Source: Pseudoalteromonas sp049257235
GTDB taxonomy: Bacteria > Pseudomonadota > Gammaproteobacteria > Enterobacterales > Alteromonadaceae
DNA length: 64,000 nucleotides
Assembly (NCBI RefSeq): GCF_049257235.1
Contig: NZ_JBMMUF010000010.1
Span: forward strand, 1 to 64,000
Direction: 5' to 3'
Notes under the pieces: model-generated
What the model was told of the DNA's origin: nothing
Seen by the model: the letters and a program-made list of their open reading frames with translations, nothing else
Databases searched by the model: none
Position numbers and translations under genes: made by a program
Shown: piece after piece, positions 17,046-25,398 of the stretch
Numbering within the stretch: position 1 is the stretch's first letter
Layout of the letters: each line of letters begins with the position of its first letter

Positions 17046-18023
17046 TTAAAACTCAACTGCGTTCTTGATGGCTTCAAATACTTTCAAAGCATCAGGGATA
17101 TATTCTTTCTCCAGTGCCAGTGGGTATGGCGTATCAAGACCACACACACGCGCGATTGGCGACTCAAGGTGTAAGAAACACTCTTGTTGAATAGTCGCAA
17201 CAATCTCAGCACCAAAGCCATTAGTGATAGGTGCTTCGTGACTGACCACTAAACGACCTGTCTTTTTCACTGAATTGGCAACGGTCTCAACGTCCCAAGG
17301 TAAAATACTACGCAAGTCAATTACTTCAACACTGATACCATGCTCTTTGGCTTTTTCAGCCGCGGCACTGATGATCTCCATCTGCGCACCCCAAGCAAGT
17401 ACAGTGACGTCTTTACCTTCTTGTACAACCTCAGCTTTACCCAGTTCAATGGTGTAATCCTCTTCAGGCACTTCACCCACTGATGCACGATATAAACGCT
17501 TAGGTTCGAAGAAAATAACCGGGTTATCATCTTTAATCGCTGCACGTAACAGACCTTTTGCTTGATAAGGGTCACGTGGTACTACAATCTTCAAACCTGG
17601 CGTGTGCGCAAAGTAGGCTTCCGGTGACTGCGAGTGATACAAACCACCAGCAATACCACCACCATAAGGAGTACGAATCGTTAAGTTGCCTACGTTGAAC
17701 TCGTTACCACTACGATAACGGAATTTAGCAGACTCGTTCACAATTTGGTCGAACGCAGGGAAGATATAATCAGCAAATTGAATTTCTGCAATTGCCGGCG
17801 CGCCAAACGCAGCAAGACCATTGGCAAAACCAGCGATCCCCTGCTCAGTCAGCGGCGTGTTGAATACACGGTGCTTACCATATTTTTCTTGTAAACCCGA
17901 GGTAGCACGGAATACACCACCGAAATATCCCACGTCTTCACCGAAGATACACGCGTGATCGTTCTCTGCCATTGTGATGTCAAGGGCAGAGTTAATGGCA
18001 TGGAGCATGTTCATTGTTTTCAT
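17046..18023 (-). CDS. bkdA2: Branched-chain 2-oxo acid dehydrogenase E1 beta subunit
   Basis: This is the beta subunit of the thiamine-diphosphate-dependent E1 decarboxylase. Its 325 residues match the family. Conserved blocks are NMLHAINSALDITMAENDHACIFGEDVGYFGGVFRAT, FNTPLTEQGIAGFANGLA, AEIQFADYIFPAFDQIVNE and SQSPEAYFAHTPGLKIVVPRDPYQAKGLL. The C-terminal part has VSHEAPITNGFGAEIVATI. It starts inside the bkdA1 stop codon (TAATG), indicating translational coupling. With BkdA1 it decarboxylates the keto acids of valine, leucine and isoleucine and loads the acyl group on BkdB. Confidence 0.96.
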   Translation of the reverse strand: MKTMNMLHAINSALDITMAENDHACIFGEDVGYFGGVFRATSGLQEKYGKHRVFNTPLTEQGIAGFANGLAAFGAPAIAEIQFADYIFPAFDQIVNESAKFRYRSGNEFNVGNLTIRTPYGGGIAGGLYHSQSPEAYFAHTPGLKIVVPRDPYQAKGLLRAAIKDDNPVIFFEPKRLYRASVGEVPEEDYTIELGKAEVVQEGKDVTVLAWGAQMEIISAAAEKAKEHGISVEVIDLRSILPWDVETVANSVKKTGRLVVSHEAPITNGFGAEIVATIQQECFLHLESPIARVCGLDTPYPLALEKEYIPDALKVFEAIKNAVEF

Positions 18024-19240
18024 TATTTGATTCTCCCTGCTGTCGTTGGATACGCTTCTGGGTATTTCTTAATGTGCTCTTTAAGTTGCTCGTATTGTGC
18101 TTGAAGACTTGGGATTGGCGTGTCGTACACATCACTCACTAATTCTTCAAGTGCTGGCTTAGCTACTTTTTCAGCGACTTTTAGTGCATCAAGAATCTCT
18201 TCGCGAATTTTCTCTTTGACTTGCTCGTCTTCTTTTTCATCTAACCAGCCTTTAGCCAACAACCACGTACGAAAACGCTGTACAGGACAGTTTTCACGGA
18301 AACTGGCTTCTTCGTCTTTTGAACGATAGCCACTTGGATCATCTGACGTAGAGTGCGCACCTAGGCGATAGGCGATTGATTCAATTAACACAGGCTCGCC
18401 GGTCGTTGTTGCATGCTCTCGGGCAGCCTTTGTCGCGGCGTAAACTGCCAGCGCATCCGCACCATCAACACGGATGGTTTTGATACCATAACCAACACCG
18501 CGAGAGGCAATACCGTCACCGGCAAATTGCTCTTCGGCAGGTGTTGAAATGGCGTAACCATTGTTTCGAGCAAAGAAAATAACGGGTGATTTATGCACCG
18601 CGGCCATGTTCATGCCCGCATGGAAGTCACCTTCAGACGCTGCACCTTCACCAAAATAGCAGATAGTCACATTATCAATCGTGCTTTCTAACTCTTGGGT
18701 TTCTTTGTTGATGTGCTTAATCTTCTGACCATACGCATAACCCGTTGCTTGCGGAATTTGCGTACCTAGTGGCGATGAGATGGTCATATAGTTAAGCTCA
18801 TTAGAGCCATAGTGGATTGGCATTTGACGGCCTTTACCCAGATCCTTTTCGTTTGAGAACATTTGGTTCATAAACTGTTCGAGGGTGAAACCGCGGTAAC
18901 GCAATGCTGCTTGCTCTCGGTATTGGGCCATGATCATATCTTTATCATCAAGCGCGGCAGCACTGGCTGTCACCGCGGCCTCTTCACCAAGACATTGCAT
19001 GTAGAAACTTACTCGGCCCTGACGTTGTGCAGCTTGCATACGTTCATCCAAAGCGCGAATAAAACGCATGGTGTCGTAAATTCTCAGTGCAGTTTCTTTG
19101 TCAATATCTGGGACTTGAGCACCCTGTGCAACTACGCCTTGTTCATTGAGAACTTGATAAGTTGGAATGCTCAGTGCGTGCGTATCGATAAACGCAAATT
19201 CGTGACTAATGTTCAACGAAACGTTATTGGGGTTAGTCAT
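18023..19240 (-). CDS. bkdA1: Branched-chain 2-oxo acid dehydrogenase E1 alpha subunit
   Basis: This is the thiamine-diphosphate-binding alpha subunit of E1, 405 residues. The ThDP motif reads GEGAASEGDFHAGMNMAAVHKSPVIFFARNNGYAISTP, and the phosphorylation-loop equivalent is YRLGAHSTSDDPSGYR. The N-terminal extension before IYDTMRFIRALDERM is typical of the branched-chain rather than the pyruvate enzyme, which supports bkd over pdh. The ATG at 19240 follows GAAGGGAAGG. An in-frame ATG eight codons earlier has no ribosome site. It is the first gene of the operon, with a LiuR-like operator and two further palindromes in its upstream region. Confidence 0.95.
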   Translation of the reverse strand: MTNPNNVSLNISHEFAFIDTHALSIPTYQVLNEQGVVAQGAQVPDIDKETALRIYDTMRFIRALDERMQAAQRQGRVSFYMQCLGEEAAVTASAAALDDKDMIMAQYREQAALRYRGFTLEQFMNQMFSNEKDLGKGRQMPIHYGSNELNYMTISSPLGTQIPQATGYAYGQKIKHINKETQELESTIDNVTICYFGEGAASEGDFHAGMNMAAVHKSPVIFFARNNGYAISTPAEEQFAGDGIASRGVGYGIKTIRVDGADALAVYAATKAAREHATTTGEPVLIESIAYRLGAHSTSDDPSGYRSKDEEASFRENCPVQRFRTWLLAKGWLDEKEDEQVKEKIREEILDALKVAEKVAKPALEELVSDVYDTPIPSLQAQYEQLKEHIKKYPEAYPTTAGRIK

Positions 19241-19342
19241 AACCTTCCCTTCTTTTGTTGTCATGTCGCCGGGCGAGTGGTTTTTATTGTTACTGTAGAT
19301 TCTACCCTAAATAGGTAATAAACAATTCAAGGGTGAATCATA

Positions 19343-19362
19343 TGTAGAATAATATTTCTACA
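19343..19362. promoter_or_regulatory. Palindrome in the bkd leader or promoter
   Basis: TGTAGAATAATATTTCTACA has perfectly matched 7-bp arms (TGTAGAA and TTCTACA) around a 6-nt AT-rich centre, about 100 bp upstream of bkdA1. It looks like a transcription-factor site, but I cannot name the factor. Confidence 0.4.
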
Positions 19363-19395
19363 CATTTCGCCTAGCGTAAATTATGCTGCCGCCAC

Positions 19396-19411
19396 TTTAC
19401 GTCAACGTCAA
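19396..19411. promoter_or_regulatory. LiuR-like operator upstream of bkdA1
   Basis: TTTACGTCAACGTCAA differs at only two positions from the palindrome TTGACGTAAACGTCAA at the etf locus. It is about 155 bp upstream of the chosen bkdA1 start. LiuR control of bkd genes is established in Alteromonadales comparative genomics. Assignment here is by sequence similarity. Confidence 0.65.
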
Positions 19412-19417
19412 CGTATA

Positions 19418-19437
19418 TTCAACTAATGATAGTTGAA
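19418..19437. repeat. Perfect inverted repeat upstream of the bkd operon
   Basis: TTCAACTAATGATAGTTGAA has 8-bp perfect arms around ATGA. It starts 6 bp beyond the LiuR-like site, between bkdA1 and the 3' end of astE. It could be an operator or a weak hairpin. Confidence 0.4.
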
Positions 19438-19479
19438 TAATTGCATCATTGATAAATAGCCTGTGGCAAGTTCAGTGTA

Positions 19480-19519
19480 CGCTCTGTAAGCTACTGAAAA
19501 TAATAGCAATTACAGAGCG
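19480..19519. repeat. Inverted repeat downstream of astE
   Basis: CGCTCTGTAA and TTACAGAGCG are perfect 10-bp arms, with an inner GCTA/TAGC pair. It lies immediately past the astE stop. There is no T run on the minus strand, so it is not a standard intrinsic terminator, but it may protect or end the astE mRNA. Confidence 0.5.
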
Positions 19520-19530
19520 CAGTGGTCAGA

Positions 19531-20565
19531 TCAGATAAAATCTTCAGACAGTTCGGTAGGGATTACTGTAAGTAGCGCACGCTGCCCTAGCGCAACTTTC
19601 GCGTTGGGGAAAATAATTGCTTCACCGTCGACTTCGGCGCGTATTTCTTGTTCACCATCAATGCCCAGCAATTCCCCTTTGGCAAAACCAGTGAAATTAG
19701 GCACGTTATCGTCAAAAGTAAATGAAAACGTTTCGTGAGTACGATTGATGGTGCGATACACTGCAAACAATTCCACATCTTCCGCTTTAAGGTCAGGATA
19801 TTGCACAGACTCCTGAGTAATTAATGCTTCGAGTGTACTTTTTGCCTGCTCAAAACGGCTCATGTCATTTTCACCGAATGGGCGTACTTTACCTAATTCG
19901 ATGGTGAAGGCATCAGCCCCAAAGGTCTTCGATGAAAAGTAACTAAACGTTGATGCCGGCTCAGCCATCAACAATACCGTTTGGACGCCACAGCTAACGA
20001 GGAACTGCAATTGTTCACGCTTGTGTGGTTTACCGTGTAAAAATGGATACACAGCAAACTTTTCATTCTTTGAGTCGCGGATCGCCGTGTGCAAATCATA
20101 GTGCGCACGATATCGACCTTCACCATGACTCATAAAGAACTGTTCGACGTATTGTTCGAGCTTCTTTGCCCGTTCGCGCTCGGGATTGCTAACCTCACCC
20201 ACGCTGTGTTTGCCGCAAAACAAGCGATTGAGGTTCTCATCAACAAAGCGCTCACCTATGTTTATTGACTTTGGATTACCAAAGATGAACATAACGCGAT
20301 GCGCTAGTGTAATTGTGCCGCTGATAATAGCTTTGATCAGTTCATCGCAAATTTCGATAGGCGCAGTTTCGTTGCCATGCACTGCACTGGAGAATACGAA
20401 ATCTTTATTGCCTGGGTTTTGCGGAGTAAATTCTATAACCCCTGTGTCAAGGACCTTTACAACGGTGCCATCACCAAGCGTGAACTGCTCTGGCGACAAG
20501 TTAAATTCATTTTCACGGGTAATTGAGAGAAAATCTCCAGTGTCTTTAAGACGTTGTAAATACAT
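19531..20565 (-). CDS. astE: Succinylglutamate desuccinylase
   Basis: This zinc enzyme catalyses the last step of the arginine succinyltransferase pathway, splitting N-succinylglutamate to succinate and glutamate. Its 344 residues match AstE. The N-terminal half has VFSSAVHGNETAPIEICDELI, where His and Glu are zinc ligands, then FGNPKSINIGERFVDENLNRLFCG and the third ligand in YRAHYDLHTAIRDSKNEKFAVYPF. A C-terminal beta domain contains the catalytic-Glu region (FTIELGKVRPFGENDMSRFE). It is separate from astB (19 kb away in this window) and from the remaining ast genes, which are not seen here. It follows the pgm terminator. Confidence 0.95.
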   Translation of the reverse strand: MYLQRLKDTGDFLSITRENEFNLSPEQFTLGDGTVVKVLDTGVIEFTPQNPGNKDFVFSSAVHGNETAPIEICDELIKAIISGTITLAHRVMFIFGNPKSINIGERFVDENLNRLFCGKHSVGEVSNPERERAKKLEQYVEQFFMSHGEGRYRAHYDLHTAIRDSKNEKFAVYPFLHGKPHKREQLQFLVSCGVQTVLLMAEPASTFSYFSSKTFGADAFTIELGKVRPFGENDMSRFEQAKSTLEALITQESVQYPDLKAEDVELFAVYRTINRTHETFSFTFDDNVPNFTGFAKGELLGIDGEQEIRAEVDGEAIIFPNAKVALGQRALLTVIPTELSEDFI

Positions 20566-20617
20566 AAAAATCCTTAGTGAGAGTCTGAATTCAGAGTGTG
20601 ATAATTATGACATATTA

Positions 20618-20642
20618 AAAAGCCAGTCATGAGACTGGCTTT
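20618..20642 (-). terminator. Terminator after pgm
   Basis: AAAGCCAGTC and GACTGGCTTT form a 10-bp stem around ATGA, with TTTTTAAT following on the minus strand, 17 bp past the pgm stop. Confidence 0.85.
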
Positions 20643-20659
20643 ATCAATAGCTATTGTAT

Positions 20660-22297
20660 TTAAGCAATGGCGTTGTTAACAAGAGCAACAGCTGCCTTCT
20701 CAAGTTCATTTAAGTGAGCTTCACCCTTGAACGATTCAAAGTATATTTTATAGATATCTTCGGTCCCTGATGGGCGAGCTGCAAACCAGCCACTCTCTGT
20801 TACTACCTTTAAACCACCAATAGCCGCGCCGTTACCCGGAGCATGTGTGAGCTTAGCAATAATAGCGTCACCCGCTAATTCTGTTTCTGTAATATCGTCA
20901 GCACTTAAATCTTTTAGCTTCGCTTTTTGTTGTGCATTTGCTGGTGCATCAATACGTTTGTACAGAGGCGATCCAAATTTAGCGACAAGTTCTTGGTAAT
21001 ACTGTGATGGCGATTTACCGGTCACCGCTAAAATTTCTGCTGCTAACAGACCCATGATGAAACCATCTTTGTCTGTGCACCAGGTTGTACCATCTTTACG
21101 TAAGAAGGTTGCCCCTGCACTTTCCTCACCACCAAAGCAGATACTGTTATCGGCAAGGCCATCAACAAACCACTTCATACCAACAGGCACTTCCACCAGT
21201 TCCTTGTTATGGCTTGCCACAACCTTGTCGATGATGGCACTCGATACAAGCGTTTTGCCAACTTTAACATCACTACCCCAGTTGCGGTGTGTTGTTAAGT
21301 AATCAATCGCCACAGCGAGGAAATGGTTAGGATTCATTAATCCATCTTTAGTTACAATGCCATGACGGTCGAAGTCAGGGTCGTTACCAATACCAATATC
21401 ATAATCATCTTTTAAGCCAATTAAGTTAGTCATGGCAAATGGTGACGAACAATCCATACGGATTTTGCCGTCTTTATCTTGCGGCATGAACGCAAAACGT
21501 GGATCGACTATGTCGTTTACAACAGTCAGGTTCAAACCATAATGCTGCGCAATTTGTGGCCAGAAATTAATACCCGAGCCACCAAGTGGATCAATCCCCA
21601 AACTGAGGCCAGATTGAGCAATTGCCTGCATATCAACAACATTTTCTAAATCATTGATATAAGGCGTTTTCATATCTACATACTTGATAAAGCCACTGCG
21701 CTTTGCTTTCACATATGGAAATAGTTCAACTTCTACCAAGTCTTCAGCAAGTAGCTGGTTTGCTCTATCTTCAATCCACTTTGTAACGTCAGTGTCCGCA
21801 GGGCCACCATTAGGTGGATTATATTTAAAACCACCGTCTTCTGGCGGATTGTGTGAAGGCGTCACGACAATCCCGTCTGCAAGCTCATTTGGGTTCGCTA
21901 GATTATGGCTTACAACGGCATGACTGATCACAGGTGTTGGCGTGAAATCGCCACCTTCTTGGGTGATCACTTGCACTTCATTCGCTACCAGCACTTCGAT
22001 TGCTGAATTAAATGCAGCTTCTGATAATGCATGAGTGTCTTTACCCAAGAATAACGGGCCAAAGATATTATTTTGCTTGCGGTAATCACAGATTGCTTGG
22101 GTAATCGCAAGTATATGTGATTCATTAAACTGTGTATTTAAGGAGCACCCACGGTGGCCAGATGTACCAAATGCAACACGATGCTCTGGATATTGTTCAA
22201 CATCAGGCTCGTGTAAATAATATGCACTCATCAACTGGGGAATATTGACTAGTTGTGATTGCGGCGCAGGTTTTCCAGCGTTTGGGTGAACTGCCAT
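20660..22297 (-). CDS. pgm: Phosphoglucomutase (alpha-D-glucose phosphate-specific)
   Basis: This enzyme interconverts glucose-1-phosphate and glucose-6-phosphate, feeding the glycogen genes further along the window. Its 545 residues match E. coli Pgm. The N terminus shows VAFGTSGHRG. The catalytic phosphoserine loop is GIVVTPSHNPPEDGGFKYNPPNGG, the metal loop is GIGNDPDFDRHGIV, the sugar-binding loop is FGGEESAGATFL, and the phosphate-binding loop is WFAARPSGTEDIYKIY. It starts at an ATG with AAGGAG 6 nt upstream, 17 bp after seqA, in the same seqA-pgm order as in enterobacteria. Confidence 0.98.
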   Translation of the reverse strand: MAVHPNAGKPAPQSQLVNIPQLMSAYYLHEPDVEQYPEHRVAFGTSGHRGCSLNTQFNESHILAITQAICDYRKQNNIFGPLFLGKDTHALSEAAFNSAIEVLVANEVQVITQEGGDFTPTPVISHAVVSHNLANPNELADGIVVTPSHNPPEDGGFKYNPPNGGPADTDVTKWIEDRANQLLAEDLVEVELFPYVKAKRSGFIKYVDMKTPYINDLENVVDMQAIAQSGLSLGIDPLGGSGINFWPQIAQHYGLNLTVVNDIVDPRFAFMPQDKDGKIRMDCSSPFAMTNLIGLKDDYDIGIGNDPDFDRHGIVTKDGLMNPNHFLAVAIDYLTTHRNWGSDVKVGKTLVSSAIIDKVVASHNKELVEVPVGMKWFVDGLADNSICFGGEESAGATFLRKDGTTWCTDKDGFIMGLLAAEILAVTGKSPSQYYQELVAKFGSPLYKRIDAPANAQQKAKLKDLSADDITETELAGDAIIAKLTHAPGNGAAIGGLKVVTESGWFAARPSGTEDIYKIYFESFKGEAHLNELEKAAVALVNNAIA

Positions 22298-22314
22298 GCA
22301 TGGCTCCTTTTTAC

Positions 22315-22863
22315 TTATAGATAATCGCGAATAATTTCTGCTTGTTCTTTTGAATAGCCCAATTCCAGTGCCACCTCATGCAACATCATTTTCTTGCGTG
22401 TTGTATTTGAGTTGGTCATCACCCAGTACGGACTGTCTTCAATGTTCTTTGGATTCAAGCTGCTGCCACTTGCCTGTAGCTCTTCTTTACTCGTGGCAAA
22501 GTAACGACGATCACGGCCTTTAATAGATAAGACGCGATCAAAAGTCGCTTTATGGCTACGGTGAAACGCAGCAAGGATAAACAAAAATCGTCCTACCACC
22601 CCTTTTTGCATCGCTAATTCTTCTTTATTAAGAATATCGAACACTGAGCGCTGAGATTGGCTCTGCTGTACAGGGGGTTGTTCTTGGGTAATAGCTTCAG
22701 TTTCTTGTTTTTGTTCTTCTACTACTGGTTTGTCGGTAGGTTGTGCATCGATAGATTGCAGATTTAATAAACGACGCAATATCGTCGAAGCGCTTTCACC
22801 TATACTTTGCGTATTGCTTGCGATGTACTGATAAAGCTCGTCGTCTATCTCTATTTTCTTCAT
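22315..22863 (-). CDS. seqA: Negative regulator of replication initiation SeqA
   Basis: SeqA binds hemimethylated GATC sites, sequesters oriC and organises new DNA behind the fork. The 182 residues have the N-terminal oligomerisation domain (MKKIEIDDELYQYIASNTQSIGESASTILRRLL), a Gln/Glu-rich linker of about 50 residues, and the C-terminal DNA-binding domain (FLFILAAFHRSHKATFDRVLSIKGRDRRYFATSKEEL, then NPKNIEDSPYWVMTNSNTTRKKMMLHEVALELGYS). Its presence implies Dam methylation in the host. It is co-transcribed with pgm and divergent from ybfF, as in E. coli. Confidence 0.98.
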   Translation of the reverse strand: MKKIEIDDELYQYIASNTQSIGESASTILRRLLNLQSIDAQPTDKPVVEEQKQETEAITQEQPPVQQSQSQRSVFDILNKEELAMQKGVVGRFLFILAAFHRSHKATFDRVLSIKGRDRRYFATSKEELQASGSSLNPKNIEDSPYWVMTNSNTTRKKMMLHEVALELGYSKEQAEIIRDYL

Positions 22864-23317
22864 GATTTTCCTGTCACTACTGCCATGTCATTCATACAAT
22901 GCAGAATTATACCCAACTTACCTTAATAAGCTAGGGCATACAATTATTAGGTACAGATTTTCAAGTATCACAGCGCTTACGTCAATGCCTTGGTTATCAA
23001 TCACTTTGTCGCTACGGTGCGTTTTAATGTCGCCTAACACGCGCGTACAAAATCCGCCTCCTTAATGCCTTCAACTTACGAGCGTGAAAACAGTGTAATT
23101 AGCGCAATTGACGCGCTTTGTGTACACACACAAACACAGGTTGATAATTGCAAAGCGTAATGTCATCGCCCAGAAAATGCATCATGAAGATATTTCAATA
23201 AAGCCAATGCATTTGCTAAAGACAGTGCCACAACAAACTTTGTGACGCTAAAGAGTTGCAAAATGAGGGCGCGCTCTGCACAATTTGGGCTTTGACAATC
23301 AATCGCTGCTATTTCAC
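22864..23317. other. Intergenic region between seqA and ybfF
   Basis: This 454-bp divergent intergenic region must hold the seqA-pgm and ybfF promoters. I see no well-formed palindrome, RNA structure or convincing small gene. A 67-codon frame starting at 22862 overlaps the seqA start and is not protein-like. Confidence 0.45.
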
Positions 23318-24094
23318 ATGCTTCTTAATTACCAACGAACAGGACTATCGCCAGAAACTGCCCCAACCGTGATAGTGATTCATGGCTTATTTGGCTCATT
23401 AGATAATCTTAAAGTGGTTGCTCGCGCTTTAGCTGAACACTTTGATGTAATTAATGTTGATGTGCGCAATCATGGCTCGTCGTTTCATAGCGATACGATG
23501 GACTACAGCGCCATGAGTAGCGACATCGTGGCGCTAATGGATGAGCTCAACGTTTCTCACGCACACCTTGTTGGGCACTCAATGGGTGGGAAAGTTGCAA
23601 TGCAAGTAGCTCTCAATTGCGCCCAACGCGTCAATAAACTCGTGGTACTGGACATTGCTCCGGTTTCCTATCATCCACGTCATGATGCAATCATTGAGGC
23701 GCTCCACGCGGTGGCTAAATCGTCAATCACCTCACGCGCCCAAGCAGACACCATTATGACAGAGTATGTCGACGAAGCTGGCGTACGCCAGTTTTTGGCA
23801 AAAAGCTTAACAAAGGTGGATGATGGCACTTTAGCTTGGCAATTTAACTTGCCTGTCATCGCAGCACAATATCCAAATATACTGGCACAACCAGACAGTG
23901 AGAGCACATGTTCATGTGATACACTTTTCATCAAAGGTGCTGATTCTGATTACATCCTTAGCGAGCATCGCGAACAAATAATGACGCTTTTCCCCAATGC
24001 AAAAGCAAAGGTAATCCAAGGTGCTGGGCATTGGCTGCATGCGCAAAAACCCGCTGCAGTGAATAAATCCATTGTCGATTTTTTAACACGTTAA
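23318..24094 (+). CDS. ybfF: Alpha/beta-hydrolase esterase YbfF
   Basis: This 258-residue cytoplasmic alpha/beta hydrolase belongs to the YbfF acyl-CoA esterase-like group. The oxyanion segment is VIVIHGLFGSLDNLK, the nucleophile elbow is LVGHSMGGKVAMQVAL (Ser of GHSMG), and the catalytic Asp and His lie in LFIKGADSDYI and QGAGHWLHAQKP. The ATG giving MLLNYQRTG was chosen. An upstream TTG adds 11 residues that do not fit the family, though no strong ribosome site precedes either. The order seqA / ybfF / DUF2788 / ybfE / fldA / fur mirrors the E. coli map. Confidence 0.93.
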   Translation: MLLNYQRTGLSPETAPTVIVIHGLFGSLDNLKVVARALAEHFDVINVDVRNHGSSFHSDTMDYSAMSSDIVALMDELNVSHAHLVGHSMGGKVAMQVALNCAQRVNKLVVLDIAPVSYHPRHDAIIEALHAVAKSSITSRAQADTIMTEYVDEAGVRQFLAKSLTKVDDGTLAWQFNLPVIAAQYPNILAQPDSESTCSCDTLFIKGADSDYILSEHREQIMTLFPNAKAKVIQGAGHWLHAQKPAAVNKSIVDFLTR

Positions 24095-24114
24095 TCTGTA
24101 TCAAGATTTATATG

Positions 24115-24178
24115 TTGAATAAAGCCTATAATTAGGCCCGATAAATGCGTAATTATGGCCTAAATTATTCAATTTTTA
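24115..24178 (+). terminator. Terminator-like hairpin after ybfF
   Basis: TTGAATAA plus AATTAGGCC pairs with GGCCTAAATTATTCAA, interrupted by a bulge, and the right arm runs into ATTTTTATG. This gives a large imperfect stem with a short T tract 20 bp past ybfF. A TACAAT hexamer just after it may be the -10 of the next gene. Confidence 0.5.
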
Positions 24179-24219
24179 TGTGCTACAATGCGCGCCGTTT
24201 TATAGATAGGTAGCAGTAG

Positions 24220-24441
24220 ATGGTCGACCAATTTATCACTGGACTGGATACCCTTGGGTTGTACTTTGGCCTTGCTGGCATCTTTTTTTTCATCGGCATG
24301 GCGATTCAAGACGTACTAAAAAAAGGCAACGTGCCTAAATTTGGTCGTTATGTTGTGTGGTTGGTGTTGTTTCTTGGCTGTTCAGGCTTTATTGCTAAAG
24401 GCCTTATTCAAGTATTTTGGCAAGGCGCAGGTGTGGGATAA
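24220..24441 (+). CDS. DUF2788 small membrane protein
   Basis: The 73-residue product has two transmembrane segments (LGLYFGLAGIFFFIGMAIQDVL and RYVVWLVLFLGCSGFIAKGLIQVF) joined by the basic loop KKGNVPKFGR, the pattern of the DUF2788 family found in marine gammaproteobacteria. The start has TAGG 9 nt upstream. It ends 2 bp before ybfE, so the two are in one transcript. The function is unknown. Confidence 0.88.
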   Translation: MVDQFITGLDTLGLYFGLAGIFFFIGMAIQDVLKKGNVPKFGRYVVWLVLFLGCSGFIAKGLIQVFWQGAGVG

Positions 24442-24443
24442 CC

Positions 24444-24722
24444 ATGGCGAAGTCGGAGTTAGATAGAACAACACTCGATTTATTCGAGTATGAGCGACGC
24501 CCTGGTCGCCCTAAGACCAACCCTCTGCCACGAGAGTTGCAGTTAAAGGTTAATAAGCGTAATCAGCTCAAGCGTGATAAAGCACGTGGGTTGAAACGCG
24601 TAGAGTTTAAAGTTTCGTCAGAGCTGTATCAGGCGTTAAATGATATGGCAGATGCGCAAAATATTAGCCGCAGTGCGTTGATTGAAACAATTTTGCAAGA
24701 ACGATTGGCTATAGATACTTAA
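24444..24722 (+). CDS. ybfE: YbfE, ribbon-helix-helix (CopG-like) protein
   Basis: The 92-residue protein is the YbfE family (LexA-regulated CopG-type in E. coli). The N-terminal half is basic (YERRPGRPKTNPLPRELQLKVNKRNQLKRDKARGLKRVEF) and the C-terminal half holds the ribbon-helix-helix (EFKVSSELYQALNDMADAQNISRSALIETILQERL). It is likely a small DNA-binding regulator. I started at MAKSELDRTTLDLFEYER, the family N terminus. A start nine codons upstream lies inside the DUF2788 gene. No LexA box (CTGT-N8-ACAG) was found upstream. It is 14 bp from fldA. Confidence 0.9.
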   Translation: MAKSELDRTTLDLFEYERRPGRPKTNPLPRELQLKVNKRNQLKRDKARGLKRVEFKVSSELYQALNDMADAQNISRSALIETILQERLAIDT

Positions 24723-24736
24723 AAGGTTATTTATTC

Positions 24737-25264
24737 ATGGCAAGTGTAGGTATATTTTTTGGCAGCGACACAGGCAACACTGAGCACGTCGCAAAGATGA
24801 TCCAAAAAGAGCTAGGTAAGAATTTAGTTGCTGTACACGACATCGCTAAAAGCTCTAAGGAAGAGATTGCAGAATTCGATTTACTGCTATTCGGTATTCC
24901 TACTTGGTACTATGGCGAGGCACAATGCGACTGGGATGACTTTTTCCCTGAGTTAGAAGAAATCGACTTCGACGGTAAATTGTGCGCTATTTTCGGCTGT
25001 GGTGACCAAGAAGACTACGCCGAGTACTTCCTAGATGCGATGGGGATGGTCAACGACATCATCACTGAGCGTGGCGCAATTGTAGTGGGCCATTGGTCAA
25101 CTGAGGGCTATGACTTTGAAGCATCTAAAGGCATGGCTGATGACAATCACTTTGTTGGTCTTGGTATCGACGAAGACAGACAACCAGAGCTAACAGAGCA
25201 GCGCGTGAAACAATGGTGCGCACAAATCTTTGAAGAAATGTGCCTCAGTGAGCTTGCTGACTAA
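24737..25264 (+). CDS. fldA: Flavodoxin
   Basis: This FMN electron carrier of 175 residues is a long-chain flavodoxin. The FMN phosphate loop is GIFFGSDTGNTEHVAKMI, the 50s loop is FGIPTWYYGEAQCDWDDFFPEL, and the 90s loop is FGCGDQEDYAEYFLDAMG. The C-terminal half contains HFVGLGIDEDRQPELTEQRVKQWC. It serves reductive enzymes such as IspG/IspH or radical-SAM activases. AGG precedes the ATG at short distance. It is next to fur, as in E. coli, where flavodoxin replaces ferredoxin under iron limitation. Confidence 0.97.
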   Translation: MASVGIFFGSDTGNTEHVAKMIQKELGKNLVAVHDIAKSSKEEIAEFDLLLFGIPTWYYGEAQCDWDDFFPELEEIDFDGKLCAIFGCGDQEDYAEYFLDAMGMVNDIITERGAIVVGHWSTEGYDFEASKGMADDNHFVGLGIDEDRQPELTEQRVKQWCAQIFEEMCLSELAD

Positions 25265-25274
25265 TATCTCAACG

Positions 25275-25303
25275 CTTGGGTGTAACTAACCTTTACACCC
25301 AAG
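25275..25303. terminator. Hairpin after fldA
   Basis: CTTGGGTGTAA and TTACACCCAAG form a perfect 11-bp stem with a 7-nt loop, 10 bp past the fldA stop. Only a weak pyrimidine stretch follows, so termination may be partial, allowing read-through to fur. A second small stem (GTGC/GCAC) follows at once. Confidence 0.6.
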
Positions 25304-25398
25304 TGCTAAGCACGTTATTCTTACTCTCTAAATACGCGTCGAAAAGCACAGCTAAATCAGCGAAAAGTGCATAAAAATTAAAATTGAGAACAAGTTGA

